A DNA stretch of 64,000 nt. Source: Clytia hemisphaerica. Taxonomy: Eukaryota > Cnidaria > Hydrozoa > Leptothecata > Clytiidae. The translations under genes were made by a program, and so were the position numbers. The stretch spans positions 1-64,000 of the forward strand of contig CACVBU010000070.1 of the NCBI GenBank assembly GCA_902728285.1, in the 5' to 3' direction. Below the pieces are notes generated by a model, which worked only from the letters and a program-made list of their open reading frames with translations, had not been told where the DNA came from and ran no database searches. Shown piece by piece: positions 9,066-24,000 of this stretch. Position 1 is the stretch's first letter; every line of letters starts with the position of its first letter.

Positions 9066-12000
9066 CTATAAGACCTCATCACGTAGAAGTCCAGTTTGAT
9101 CATTGATTTCAAACTCGCTATCATAAGAACTACACGATACCGTCCGTTCGGTCGTTCCGTCATGGATAACGCTTGATAATGAGGACTCGCGTTTGAGCGG
9201 TCGTGGATGAGGTTTGGTTTCAGGTAAGAATAAAGCAGTCAATAAGGACAGAAATACTAAACAAGCACCGAACAAAAACGGCGGACCAGGAATCACCGAG
9301 CTCTGAAAAAAAAGAAAAAGAAATTTTTAACCATCAAGAATAAATTGTTATTATGCAATGTTTCAGTCTTTTTATTTCCAAAGTAGGAACAAAAAAGTGC
9401 TTACATGGGATCATCCCCCCAGGAAGATGGGGGGGGGGAATCAGATTTTGGTGCCAGGGGGGAAGTGAAAATTTCAAGCTTGATGGGGGGAGAAAGGCGA
9501 ATAGGGGGTATATTCAGTCCTCTACCTAGTGGGGGGAGTAATAGGATAAATACAGACCTTCCTGGTGTGTTTGGGCATTCAGGCTTATGAGCTTGTCTTT
9601 CTAGGGATTTTGAGAGTCTTTTTTTTGCTGTAGTAGCTTGCAAATTGAGGCGAGTCTGGATCATCACTTCGCAACCCTTATACAATACGGTTAGGGGGAT
9701 TTCCCAATTGGGGGGAGCACGAATTTTAAAGACAGGTGGGGGGGGAGGCCAGATGGGGGACTTTAGCTCATATTAGGGGGGACCAAAAAGCTGGAGGACG
9801 CCATGGCTTAGGCTTACTTCGAAAATAACATTCCTTTTATCAGCACATGTTTGCATTGTTTATTTTCTAGGGGAAAGCGGTTTTATATTAATTTAAGGGC
9901 TCTGACCATAGTGAATTTTGATGTTGTACAAAACATAAATTTCTGCGTGATAAAACATTGACATGTTATACATTTTCTGTTAGGCCAACTATCCTTGAGT
10001 CTGAAAATTTATGAATCGCAAAGAAAAAAATTGATGAAGAAGAAAATGAAGACTTTTGCAACGAACAGTATTTCAACTTTTCGAAGAAGAAAAGCAATTT
10101 GCAAAGGCAATTCTTTGTTAAAAGTGTAAAAGAACCTGAAACATAACTTTTATGCTCAAGTACCAAAATCAATTTTTTGACTATGGTTAGATCCCTTAAT
10201 TTAAATTATGGAATGAACCCTGACCGAATAAGATTATAAGTCGATCGACTAGGTTGTTTCCATGTTAAGTGACGAAAAGGTAAGTCCTTCTTATTTGTAT
10301 ACAGCACAATAATTATTTTTGCCGGAAAAACATCAAACGATAGGAGGGCTCAACGTTCTCATTACCGGGGACAAATTTCTGCTTTTTTGCGGGCATACCG
10401 GCAAAAATAATTATTCTGCTGCGTACAAATGCGTTTAAAACACACAAGGGCCTATGGAATGACTACCTAACAAAGTTGTATCTACTTTTGTTCCTACCCC
10501 GAGCGTTGTTGGTCTTTTAACGTTGCTTAAGGGCTCTGACCATAGTCAGAAAATTGATTTCATTATCTGAACATAAAAGTTATGTTTTAGATTCTTTAAC
10601 ACTTTTAACAAAGAATTGCCTTTATAAATTGCTTTTTAATCAAACCCCTTAAGAGTAATTAAGAACTTAATTGCAAAGATGACGTTATGAACTTTGAAAA
10701 GACGTTAATAATATGTTGCATCACCTTCTTTTATAAAAAGTGCTAAGTTTTAATGGGTAATTAACCTTTTTGTTTCGAACTTTTTTCAAACTGTCCTCAA
10801 AGAATTGAACTATTTTAAATTTTGCGGAAAATTTTTCTAAAAAGATGTGTCAAAAGTTTTGACTGTTTTTTTAAGCAAAATCCAGATGAAAAATTGATGA
10901 AAAACCACTATTTTGAAGATTTCGAGACAAAGAAGCATTTACAAAAATTTTCCGCAAAAATTTTTATTGTTCGGTAAAAGATACACCATCTGCTGCAAAA
11001 AAATTTTTCAAAATGTTTTTTCTTCGCCGAAACTAAGCTCTGCAAAGTTGAAATACTCTTCCTCGCAAAAGTCTTCAGTTTCTTCTTCATCAAATTTTTT
11101 CAATGCAATTTTTGAATTTTCAGATTCAGGAATAGTTTGTCTAACAGAAAATGTATAACATGCCATAGTTTTGTTGGTTACATCAGTCAGAAAACACATT
11201 TTAAACACGGCAATTATGAAAAATTCACTATGGTCAGAGCCCTTAAGAAGCAAACGAAAAGTTTTGCCGGGAATTAGAAAGTTTAGCAATCCTTCAGCAT
11301 CAACTGATGTTTTTTTTAATTCTTATCACGACTAGAAGCTAAGTATATTGAGTTGTCAATGAAGACGTTAAGAAAATGTTTTCACACTAAAAAAAAAAAG
11401 GTTTCAAAAAATGAGTCTTACAGATACGGATTTAACACCCGGCCTATGTGACAGTAAAGAAGCATTGGATGGTTTCATTGAAGGGGCGGTGGGCGGGATT
11501 GCTGTGGCGGTTCCAATGTTATCCGTCAGGTTGACGTGAAAAATGTAAAAGATGACTCCGTACAATGCAGGACCCATTCCGTTACACAAACCACGGATAC
11601 CGGTCACCAAACCTTGCACGACACCTACAAATAAAAGTAAAGTCGACGCTCTCTAATTCGATTTTCAAGTGGAAGCGGATTTTCATCGAATAAGGGAGCA
11701 TATCGAATGTTAGAGTATCGTTGACGGTGACTTTCAATATTATCTAATACCTTATCGGGGAAAAAAATGTCGGGGTTTTAATTAGTCGGAAAAAATCTCG
11801 TCGGGAAAAAGTTTCGTCAGCTAGAGGCATTTTCGTCACTTTTTCCCGACCAAATTTACAATTTAGTCCACCCGACCAAATTGTCCAAATGAAATGGTTT
11901 CCTTCACTAGCTCGAAAATAGATCTTGTAATTCGACGTTTAAAGCACTAATTTTGGTACATAATGGTGTAAAAAAATTAGATTTGATTTTTGGTTGGTTT

Positions 12001-15000
12001 TGGTCGGATGATAAAATGTTGGGGATAAATTTCGTCGGGGAAAAATTTCGTCACCCCTCAAAATTTCCGTCACTTTCCCCCGACATTTTTTTCCCCGATA
12101 AGGTAATGGAACATTAGAACGACGACTAAGAGAATGTCAAGTTTAAAGATGAATACACGCCTTGCCATGAAGATGAAAAAGCAATCCTGATGATAAAACT
12201 CCTGACATTTTAAACAGGGCTTACTACTTTGAGTTTAACCACTGACCTTTATTATCCCTGGACCAAGTTATATCTGCCATCTTTGATCGAAGTTTTTTTG
12301 AAAGTTAGTACCCGCAAAGAAGCCATTGTAGTGTTTGAAAATTTGCCTAACGACAAAAGGCGCTACATCATTAGTGTAGAAGCAAAACTAGATCTAGCGC
12401 TCTCTCCGCGGGTACCAATTTCAAAAAAATTACGGTTAAAATATTTTGGATGGCCGGCATTGAGTAACTTGGTCCAGGGATATATAAAGGTCAGTGAGTT
12501 TAACTCGTCAAAACTAGCATTAAATACCGAAAGACGAGGATTGACAAGAAAAATATTTGCGAGCTCCCGTGGACATCTTACCACTTACCAACAAAAAGAA
12601 TCTCAAGAATGCTATTTTTGTCCGGTTGAAAAAAAAAACAAAGAAAGTGACCCACATTACAAACAGAATCTATGCTCAGTAAATAGACCTTTTGTAGGAC
12701 ACGACGTTCATGTTGAATATAATTAAAAACTCCAGCATCGAAACAATGATAAGGAAATATTTTCAATTTCACGCATTTACTCTTAGGTTCCAAATAAACG
12801 CCCCCCCCCCGCTTTTTAATTTTACGAAAATTTTCTAACCCTCCGGACCTTATTAGAACCCCCCCCAACGTTTATTGACTTTTAAAAATTTTATCAGCTT
12901 TCAAAGAGCTCTAAATAGCCTGATATATTTACCTTGTTTTTGGGGTTTCGTAACTACAGTTTCCAACCCCCCCGGACATTAGCCCCCCATCCTCCGTTTA
13001 TTAAAATTGTGAAAATTTTCAAACCACCTCGTTTATTCGAACCCCTCAACCCCCCGTTTATTTGGAACCTAAGAGTACTGATTATGCTTTCGTGTGTTTT
13101 TGTTGTTCTATACAGGAGTTTTTAATTATTCACCATACAACGACGTCTTACAAAAGGTAAATTGGCCATACCTTGCTGGTCAGAGTCTGCATTACAAGAG
13201 ATCAGTGCACTGATAGCAGGATATGATAGACTGGATAGAGCTGCTAATGTACCAGCCGCCCACATCATCCTATAGGTGAGAAGGGAAGTAAAAAAGATTT
13301 GTATTAACTTTACTAAAACTAGTACATAGCTTACACTAACATGCCACCGCAGCAATATAATATTTAAAGAATTCTATAATAAATTGTATAATCACTGTCG
13401 AACGTGCTAACCGCACTGGCTCAACTTCAGTATCTTTGAAATCATTCGTAGGCCCAATTGTAAACTTAATGGCTTAAGAAAAATTATAGTATTTTGGGTT
13501 TTAGTCTCGTTTTGGCGAAAAACTCGTCCCCAGGCCCCAAAAATCAAAATTTTGAAAAAATGAAAGAAACACCCCCAGGGATTTGCCCAAGGATCAAGTG
13601 TGCAAAATTTCAGCCAAATCGGACCACTTTTGAAGTCTCCAGCCTGCCCCAAAGTTTTAGCCTCGTTTTGGCGAAAAACTCGTCCCCAGGCCCCAAAAAT
13701 TAAAATTTTGAGAAAATGAAAAAAAATACCCCCAGGGATTTGCCCAAGGATCAAGGGTGCAAAATTTCAGCCCAATCGGACCATTTTTGAAGTCTCCAGC
13801 CTGCCCCAAAGTTTTAGCCTCGTTTTGGCGAAAAACTCGTCCCCAGGCCCCAAAAATCAAAATTTTGAAAAAATGAAAAAAAACACCCCCAGGGACTTGC
13901 CCAAGGATCAAGTGTGCAAAATTTCAGCCAAATCGGACCATTTTTGAAGTCTCCAGCCTGCCCCAAAGTTTTAGCCTCGTTTTGGCGAAAAACTCGTCCC
14001 CAGGCCCCAAAAATCAAAATTTTGAAAAAATGAAAAAAACACCCCCAGGGATTTGCCCAAGGATCAAGTGTGCAAAATTTCAGCCAAATCGGACCATTTT
14101 TGAAGTCTCCAGCCTCCCCCAAAGTTTTAGCCTCGTTTTGGCGAAAAACTCGTCTCCAGGCCCCAAAAATTAAAATTTTGAAAAAATGAAAAAAACACCC
14201 CCAGGGATTTGCCCAAGGATCAAGTGTGCAAAATTTCAACCCATCGGACCATTTTGAAGTCTCCAGCCTGCCCCAAAGTTTTGGTGACAGACACACACAC
14301 ACACAGACACACAGACATTCTCAGATTCTAGCTCAACTGAAGTTGAGAATAACAATGTCAATTGCAAGATTATAAGAAATGCATGGGGACAAAAAAATAG
14401 TTTGGTTAAACGAAGAAATAAAAGATTTTCTTTTTTCCTGAAAATAATAACAATAACACTCCATCTAAATAAATAAAAACGATGGCCTAGTTATAATTAA
14501 GGTTTCGACGAAGACATGAAAAAATCTAATTAAAAAGAAATGACTCTTATGTTTTGCAAGCTAAAGTTTATTCCACTTAAATTGGCATTCATTTTTGCTA
14601 TCATGTGGAAACCATATCAGAGTAATTAGACTACTCAAGTACCTAATAAACGTACAGTAGCGAATAAACGTACAGGGTCGAAAATGGAGGCATGCAAACC
14701 TAATTGAAGGATCTTTTTAATGAGGTTAGGGGGTAAATATTGGGTAATTTGCTTTCTTTTGACGAGTAGAACAAACCTCAAAAGTCAAAGATGGATATTT
14801 ATCATTAGAAACAAAAGTAGGCACTTGAAATTGAGGAAAATTTTTGTTAAAATTAATAAACGTACATGTACGTTTATTAGATACCCGAGAGAGCAAAACA
14901 AACTTCCAATTTACATGGAATAGATTTTAAATGTAAGACGGGTTCAAGAAACGAGCTTGTCGGAACAGGTTGACGAGATAAAGCTTTTAATGCTTTAAAA

Positions 15001-18000
15001 AATAATCAGGAATAATTAATTGATTTGATTATTGATTGATTTAATTACTGATTGATTGATTGATTGATTCTCTATTGCTACTTTGCCTAATAAACAATAG
15101 TCAAGAGGATACTGCGGATAAAATTTATCAAAAAGTTCTGCGCCATCTTAAATAGAGCGAAATAGAAACCAATCCTAGCTAAGGCCCGGACTCCACTCGC
15201 CTACGCTTTGATTGTACTTCTCAAGCAAAATCTTTTATGTTGTTGGTCAAAAGAAAAATAAAGATATGCCATTGTGGTCCATTCAGACGTACAGTCGAGA
15301 AAAGTTGAAATGCGCCTAATTTTTTTTAAAGTGCATAGTACTTTTTCATGATGCAATCTTTTCTCCAAACTAAAAGCTGATTGATTCATTAGATGATCGC
15401 ACCGCAGACAATGAAGAGACGTGCCTTCAGGAAGCTAGACTTTTTGAGTTTATAGCTATATACTTTCACTTTATGGTGTTTCTGTATGACTGTCTGTGTG
15501 CCTAGTCTAACCACCGTTAAATGCCTTCGGGAAGGTCCCTCCTAACTTGGAAAGCCAGAATTGGAGCTATTTCACCAAACTACTGGAGCGCAAGTTATTA
15601 CGTAGGCTATCACAACTGAAAAAGTTGAATGTATGCGCCTATACAAACTTTTCCAGGTTTTCCAATAGATTTACCACACTGAACAAACAGTGAAAACACT
15701 CTAAGTGAGGTAAATCTATTTTGAAGACCAAAAAAAAAGTTTGTTTACATCGATTCACATTCAATTTTGGATTCATATGTACATTCTACTTTTTTGTACT
15801 TTGCCGGTATCTTGTTTTACCGAGTTAAGAAAGATATTCCCGAGTTAAGACCATATAATGGTCTTTAAAGCTTAAGAAGCTCTATAAACAATAAAGGTAG
15901 TTATTAATAAATAACAGACAATATAAATTACAGTTTGATAAGTTTGAACAAAAATATCAACAAAATGTACATTTGAAAACTTGAGCAAATTTCTTTAAAG
16001 ATTCCCGAAAAAGAATTGAAATCATTGCTGAAATGAACTTCTGACTAAATTACAGTATTTATTCAGTTTTAAAGACAAGAAACAAAATTAGACATACAAA
16101 ACACTTTTTCCATTCAATGAATCGAATCAGCTCATCATCATAACCAGTCTGCCATTTTGTTTGTTTTGATTTGCAAAAGTAATATTGTAATCCTTGTTAT
16201 GGTGTAATTATATACTTTTTCTATAATTTGCATTTATAACACTCGCTTCAGCTTTTCAATGCTAAATCAAAACTTATGAATTGTAATATATAATAATTGT
16301 AATAGCATATAATAGCATATAACGTAATATGAAAATGTGTATAACATTTGCCGCTGTATAATTTACCGCCATATTTTTGCGGAACTCTTAATTAGCCGGA
16401 ACATACAATACTAACAAACGCGCGCGCGCAAAAATTCGAGATTCCTGTCCAATATCCTTGCGTGAAGCTATGAAGGCCTCCTCACTCGCTACGCTCGTTG
16501 CGGGGGCAATTACATAATTCAATATATTAGAGTGGATTTTTTAGGATTACAGTTGACCCTCTCTAATTCGAGAAAGTTGAGTGTAGTTTTTTAGTGGTAG
16601 GAATTCAGTGGTCGGTTAGAGGGCTTTTTATAACAAGAGCCTTGGGTATGCTTAATATATTAAATGTTCTATTGATCATTATGGGCTCTCATGAAATTAT
16701 CACCGAAACGTCCCTATAACGTTCATAACATCCAAGGTTGTACAAACGTCCCTATAACGTCCTAATAGTGGTGTGTAGAGTTCATTCAGTGATTTCCTCA
16801 CACTTTTCTTTTGATCACTTAACCTTTACCACGCCGAGGCCGTAAATTTACGTTCTAATATATAGCCGAGGCCGTAAATATACGTTTTTCATGGGGTGTT
16901 AAGAAAAGCCGCCCTACCGCCTTAAAGACGCCTTTAAATCCCGGGAAATGTCTTATATGACGGAGAGAAAATGTAAACAAACTATTTTCAATAGTTTGAA
17001 ACCACCTACTTTCGATTTTAACTGTCAAAACAAACTGGAAAATCAGGCAAAATATTCTTTTGGAAATTATGAGCTCATTGACTGCTGTAACTAACTTTTT
17101 ATGTTTATTTAGTGGAAAATGGTTTGTTTTATTGGTTGGAAATGTTATGTATTGCTTGTTTGTAGTTTAGTCAGTGTTTGAGGTAAGTTTCTGCCTCCTT
17201 ATTCTTTAGTATGACGGTACATTAAGGGTGAGGACTGGAGGCTTGTCGGCCGTCATCGACCGTCACCGAAACCCAAGTTAAGGCTTCTGATTAGGCTGCA
17301 AAGAGTTTCAAAGTGTATATACTATGTTATTTCTATTGCTTTCATGCTGGTTGATGATAAGAAAGTCATTTTTAGCTGTTTTTAGTGACATTTCCCATAA
17401 AAATTACCTCAAGGGGCCTCTGCCTTACGTGTCTCTGATTTACGTGGAAATTTTCTCGAAAACCAAGGTTTTCTAAAAATGAATTCTGCCTTTTCTAGTA
17501 AAGGTATGATTGTGATTTTTTGGCTAGCAGTTGTAGTTATAATGGTGGAAACAATGAGCCAGAAAATTATGGTATCGCAAATGTTCTCCCCACTTTTTTT
17601 TTAACCGGAACTTAAAATTTTGAAAAATATGACAAATTGCGTTTTGAATTTTTTTCAACTCTAAGGCAGAAGACTACTGTGTCACCATTGATAGAGGAAA
17701 ATCCTTTATTTTAACATTTTTAGAAAGCAGGATAGTTGGGCTTTCCAGAATGGGCTTATTTTTTTGAATCGGTTTAGTAGATCAAAAGTTATGACGGAAA
17801 GCGTAAAACTGTCATTTTTCCCAAAAAGACAAGGCGTGCACGGGGTGAAGTTCCCCAAAGAGAAGGCGTGGTAAAGGTTAAAGTATAATCTCTGGCCCAA
17901 CCTTCTTGCTCTCTTGAAAATTCCGTCTTACAATCGAACAAAAGATTCAATCAAAACTCGTTACATAGATCGTGGGTCTACTCTTAGAAACGTTTTTACC

Positions 18001-21000
18001 CTTTTTCAGATTTTGCAAGAGAAGGTTGAAGTATCGATGGAGAATCTCAAAGTTCGCTACCGTGGCTGGGATCTCCATCATAGATATCTTAAAAAAACAC
18101 ACTTGAGATTTTTTTATATAAAACACTAGATAGAGCTAACTGCGTTTGTAAAGGCTCGCGCAAGCAAATTGTGACACTACCTTATCAAAGATGGCGCATA
18201 GTTTTGCTTCAGCTAAAGACAGAATAGCTACATCTAGTGTTTTATATAAGATATCTGTTATTCCCACACTTACCAGAACTGCGTTGACAAGCCATACCAG
18301 ATTAGTTGAAGAATTTGGAATGTCAAGGCTAAGCATATTGTGTGTTTCAAACCTAACGTTTTTATCAGCAGTGTCAACACTAGAGTCTGGAAACGAGAAG
18401 AAATATCACTTGCTATCATAAACGATCAATGACTGGACGACAGACGAGGATTAGACAATACGGTCGAAGCTCCATAACTCGAACACGCACGGAGAACTTG
18501 TTCGAGTTAACGAAATTTTGAGTCATAAGACATTGTTAACTGAAGGGACGAGAAAGCTTGTTCGAGTCAAAATAGAAAATTCGAGTTAAAGAGATTCGAG
18601 TTAAAAGAGACTCTACTGTATTGATATGAAATATGTGTCTGTAATGAAACGGAAACACTTATGTAAAAATATTCGAGAAAACTTCGAGTTATAAAAACCT
18701 TTAAAAATAAAATTCTATGAACACGTGAGGAAAACAATTTTGCAGAAATAGTCTGTGCCCCTCTGTTGAGGATATCGTATATCAAGGAGGTTTACGATTT
18801 TTGTTCAAAAGTGGATATCCAGGGGGGTAAAGTGTCTACAAAGGAGCGGATATCCAGGGGGTAAAGTGTCTTTCTAAGTAAAAAATACCATGTCCAGAAG
18901 TAAGCATCTTTATAAGAGAGGATATCCAGGAGGTTAAGCATATTTTAAGAGGATATCTAAGGTGTCTTAAATAATAAAGTAGGATATCCAGGGGGTTGGA
19001 TATTATCAATATCCTCAACAGTGGGGGTAAAAATTTTTCCTGGAAAAGTCCAATTCGGAACAACAGGTGGCAAAAACGAAAACGCTGGATCTCAAGCTAC
19101 AATCAGCGCCGAAATGTTCTTCAAAATTTAAAGGTTGGGTGAGAATAATTGCAGTTTCAGTATCTCACTTTGCTTTATTGGATTTTTCGATTTGGGAGGG
19201 ATTAAGTGGCTTCCAGGCTATATTCCCAGCCTTATTGGAACATTTTTGAGCTTTAAGATCCTGAGATCCTAAGATCCTAAGTGTTAAGTCTAATGTTACA
19301 ACTCAGAGTTAAAACTCTACTTCTAAACTGTACTTCAAAGCACTTAGGGATCACTTGGGTTTACAAAGTTTTAAGGGAATTCCCCTTTTTGTGCCAAATA
19401 TTTCGGCACTGATTCTAGATGAATGGCATTTGAAGATGACGGCGTCCTACCTGTACAATGACGGACAAAAATCCGACAACGGCGATGTAAATGGCGACTT
19501 CTTGTTGGTTGAAACCAATGGTCTGTAACGGGAAAGAAAAGTGGTAATTTAATGCTTGTTCAATAATTTATTACATTTTCCCGCCCTTTGCAGTAGTAGA
19601 CCTTATTTTTGAATTATTAGCACTTCTTTGATGCCAGTAACCATTAAAAAAAAACAGTTTTTATTTTTATAACTATTTTCTGGACAGGGATAATTCACAT
19701 TAGAACTTGATTTCTCGGATGACACCCAAATCCAGCTGGCAGTGACGGGGTTTGAGCCCATAACCTTCAGATTGTGAAATGGATGCTGACCTACATGGCC
19801 AAAAGATTATGTCGAATAAAAAACAAACAAAAAATCGTCGACAAGACATATGAAAACACCAACTTTCTTGACCGTAAGTGACATTATAAAACCATACTCG
19901 TCAATCAGAAAATTTGCCTTGTTTTATAATAGTCGAACGTGCGCACCGCACTGGGCTCAACTTCAGATTTTCCCGTTATTAAAAGGCCCAATTGTAACAT
20001 TTCAAATATTTAGTATTAGGTAGCAAATATACTTTGTCCGTTTTGGCTGAAACTCGTCCCCAGGCCCCAAAAATCAAAATTTTCAAAAAATGAAAAAAAC
20101 ACCCCCAGATATTCACCCAAGGAACATGTGTGCCAAATTTCAGCCAAATCCGACCTTTTTGAAGTGTCCAGGCTGCCAGCCTCGTTTTGGTGAAAAACTC
20201 GTCCCCAGGCCCCAAAAATCAAAATTTTCAAAAATGAAAAAAACGCCCCCAGATATTCACCCAAGGAACAAGTGTGCCAAATTTCAGCCAAATCCGACCT
20301 TTTTGAAGTGTCCAGGCTGCCAGCCTCGTTTTGGTGAAAAACTCGTCCCCAGGCCCCAAAAATCAAAATTTTCAAAAAATGAAAAAAACACCCACAGATA
20401 TTCATCCAAGGAACAAGTGTGCCAAATTTCAGCCAAATCCGACCTTTTTTGAAGTGTCCAGGCTGCCAGCCTCGTTTTGGTGAAAAACTCGTCCCCAGGC
20501 CCCAAAAATCAAAATTTTCAAAAAATGAAAGAAAACACCCACAGATATTCACCCAAGGAACAAGTGTGCCAAATTTCAGCCAAATCCGACCTTTTTTGAA
20601 GTGTCCAGGCTGCCCCAAAGTTTTAGCCTCGTTTTGGCGAAAAACTCGTCCCCAGGCCCCAAAAATCAAAATTTTCAAAAAATGAAAAAAAAACCCCCAG
20701 ATATTCACCCAAGGAACAAGTGTGCCAAATTTCAGCCAAATCCGACCTTTTTTGAAGTGTCCAGCCTGCCCTAAAGTTTTCGGACGGACATACATACAGA
20801 CAGACAGACAGACATACATACAGACATTCTCAGATTATAGCTCAACTGAAGTTGAGAATAGCTCTAGTTTAGACGGTCGACTTTTTGCTTTGCCAATTCC
20901 AATTCTTAGAATAGACAAATGGTTGGTAAAAAGTTAGTATAGTTAAAATCTTTGCTTGAAAAAGATTGACAAAAGTCATTGCATTGACGTCAAAAGAAGC

Positions 21001-24000
21001 CGGCCGATTCATTGACTCTAGAGACAGCAAACTTCCTGCCCGGTTTGATTTGCAATTGGAATGGGCAGACTAGCAGATAGCGGACCGTCTTAACCAGAGC
21101 TCAAATTGAGACCAAGATAAATGAAATGGGTAAATTGATGCTTAAGAGTGGGAGAGGTAGACTCGTAGGCTATTTCATGGTCGGAAAGAATCATGAGTAA
21201 TCAGCACAGATTGCGTCATCATAACAGCAAGACGCAAAAATATACAAAATTTGAGACCGATACAAAGTCGTTACCAAAGCCTTTTTTCAAGGTCGAAATG
21301 AATCATGGGTATTCAGGACTGATTGCGTCTTCATAACGGCTTCCCGTTGGCCAGACGCACAATAACGAAAAAAAAAATAGACCGATAGAAAGTCGTTACC
21401 AAAGCGCAGTGGTCCTAATTACCCATGATTCCTTTCAACTTTGAAAATGGCTTATGGGCGTCACTTACATGTTGTAGATAGAGAAAGATGCATGAATATT
21501 GTCCGGCTTCCGGCAAATAAGACAGAAAGATTGTGATACATAACAACAAGACCATTGGGTCATTACCAACTTTCCGCAATGACTGAAAGTAAGAAAGAAA
21601 GGAAAATATAATATAATACAGTGAACACTTGTTTATTCGAACTTCTATTATTTGAATTTTCTATAATTCAAACTTGTTTCCAGTTCCCGTCAAGGAGAAA
21701 CCCTCATAAAATACTTTCTATAGTTCGAATCGCTCTGTATTTCGAACAAATAACATTCCTCGTTTAAGTTCGAATTAGCGAGAGTGGACTGTATCTAACC
21801 GATGTCAAACAAAGGAAAATTTGCTTGTTGTTAGCCGCAACAAAGTGCACTACCAGAGGGAACCCTATAATAATTATCTACCGTAGATTTTGTAATGAAA
21901 AGACGAAGAACTCATTTTTCAAATCTTAAAAACTTCTCTTGGAAACTTTGCGATGATTATTTTCATAATGTCATGGAATTTAAGCCACAGTGATCTATTA
22001 TCTGATACTGTGATGGCGGATTGGCGGTAGGTACACTTTCAGTGCATTTTCTCTTGATTTACCCAACCCTTATAGTGCACTATATTCCCCAGCTGTAAAT
22101 CTGCGTGAAAGAAGAAGCTTAAGAAATTTTTCAAAGAAAAACTAAGAAAATTATTCTTGTCAGCTGTAATTGTAATTAGAGTGCATTTTGGGACGCTGAA
22201 AAACCCCACCCTTAAGCGCGGCACATGATGTAGGCCAGATCATATGAGTGCCCCCGGGCCGTAAAGGAGCGGGCCAATTTCCCATCGGAGAGGAATGATA
22301 GTCGGCATGTGATATGCATGAACCTAAGTCAGGTTCATCTTCAGTAGAAAGTATTTCATCATACCGGGACCCTTTTATGTAACCCACTAGTTGTCAAACA
22401 ATTTTTGATATGCATAAGTCAAGATTACTTATCGATGATTATCTATCGGAAACGCCCGAAGAAACTAGAATTTGACCCCTGTGTATCACTAAAAAAATAT
22501 AGAAAAACAGAGATCAAATTCCTTCCAGATTTTTCGGGTGTTTTTGATAGGAAAAATTATATAATCTGACTTAACTTAACTTAGGCGCATGAGAACGCCG
22601 AAAAAATGATTGATGACCAAACACACCTATTTTTGGGCAAAAATTAAGTTTATATATGACGGCATTTTATTCATACCGATGGGTCTAAACGTGGTCTACT
22701 AAAACTGAATTTATCCAGAGAATAAGAGCGTCAAAACTAAAGAAACTGTAATACATAGAATTGTTATTTATACAATCTGATATTACCCCAAAACAATTAC
22801 TGTATTATCATATAACACCCATACTACTGTATTACACGGATTATAAACGATTCCAGTCTACTTCTCCTGGTTCATTATGTATACATATTTGTCAAAAGTG
22901 TTGCAAAATAAATTATATTATAATGAATTTGTGAATTGTTCTCTGGTGCCTAAGATACACGCTTTTTGATAAGAATATACTTTATAAGAATATCCATGAT
23001 GAAATTGGCCAAAAAAATGAAGAATACCACCAGCCGAAAATCTTTCATTCTCGTAAAGAGTTTTCTTCGTTGGATGTTGCTCGAAACATAGCTTTGATTG
23101 AATCTCGAAAATCTTTCATTCTCGTAATGCAGATTATTGGGTTGGCGATAGTAGCCACGGGCATTGGTAAGTAGAAAATAAATCTCAAGGAAAGTTTGTC
23201 TTTTATGGTGTGTTTTGTATAATACATCCCAATGCAAAAATCTGTAACCATGATGAAAATGATGACAATAAGTTGTGTCAGAAAGATCAGTTTACACGTG
23301 CTCAAAGCGCGTTTTTCATTTTCTGCGTTTTGATTGGACGAGGCCGATACAATAAGGGATTCTGATTGGTTGTTACCATTTCTCCGCGTTTTTAACGCGT
23401 TTCGAACGCGGTTGTATATAATCGAAAGCGTTACTGTAACAATAAGACTAATTACGGCATTGATGATGAGAGTTGGTAGCTTGTCTAAGAAAAATAAAGT
23501 GATAGTCATCAAAGCTAGCACCCATACGATTCCAATGTAATACAAGAAGTGTTTTGTTGAGATGTTCCCTCGGTAGACGATCGGATCAGTTATTGCTTTG
23601 TACCGATCGTAAGATAAACATATCGTTGTGAAAAATCCGGCGTTTAGGATCGGGGTTCCTATATACGACACAAGGTTCAAAGTACGGAATAACTTCTGGT
23701 CATCAAACGCCAATGAAGCGTATGACGTCATCGGAAAGCATACAAAACTAGCTGCAAGGTCACACATACACAGATGAATTAACAAAAAATTGAACATTTT
23801 TCGAAGCCTTTTGAGAGGATCCTTGATAACTGCCGAAATAACCAATGTGTTTAAAACAATACTGATGATTGCTGCGAAACCGAAAATTGCTCCGATGGAA
23901 TACTTGAATAAGTTGAAATTCATTTTATGAGCTCTACACAGCAGCGACGATGTCCTCTTATTTGTAGTTGGTTAAATTTTGTAGACGAGAGCTCCCAAAG

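Noticed and set aside
9401-9685. 94-codon minus frame rich in Pro/Ser
   Set aside because: Composition of G-runs; a frame is open on the opposite strand too.
12229-12726. 165-codon plus frame
   Set aside because: Lies across an inverted repeat, has no recognisable motif and no supporting splice structure.
13407-14302. Overlapping minus frames repeating FSPKRG and GILFFSF-like peptides
   Set aside because: They are translations of the 157 bp tandem unit; frame changes between units, no start context, no domain.
18136-18336. 66-codon minus frame with NSSTNLVWLVNAVLV
   Set aside because: Shadow frame over the real MFSD14 exon 18274-18386, whose correct frame reads QILQLIWYG.
20016-20819. 267-codon minus frame and its plus-strand mirror
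   Set aside because: Again translated tandem repeat of the second Helentron-like array, open on both strands because the units lack stops.
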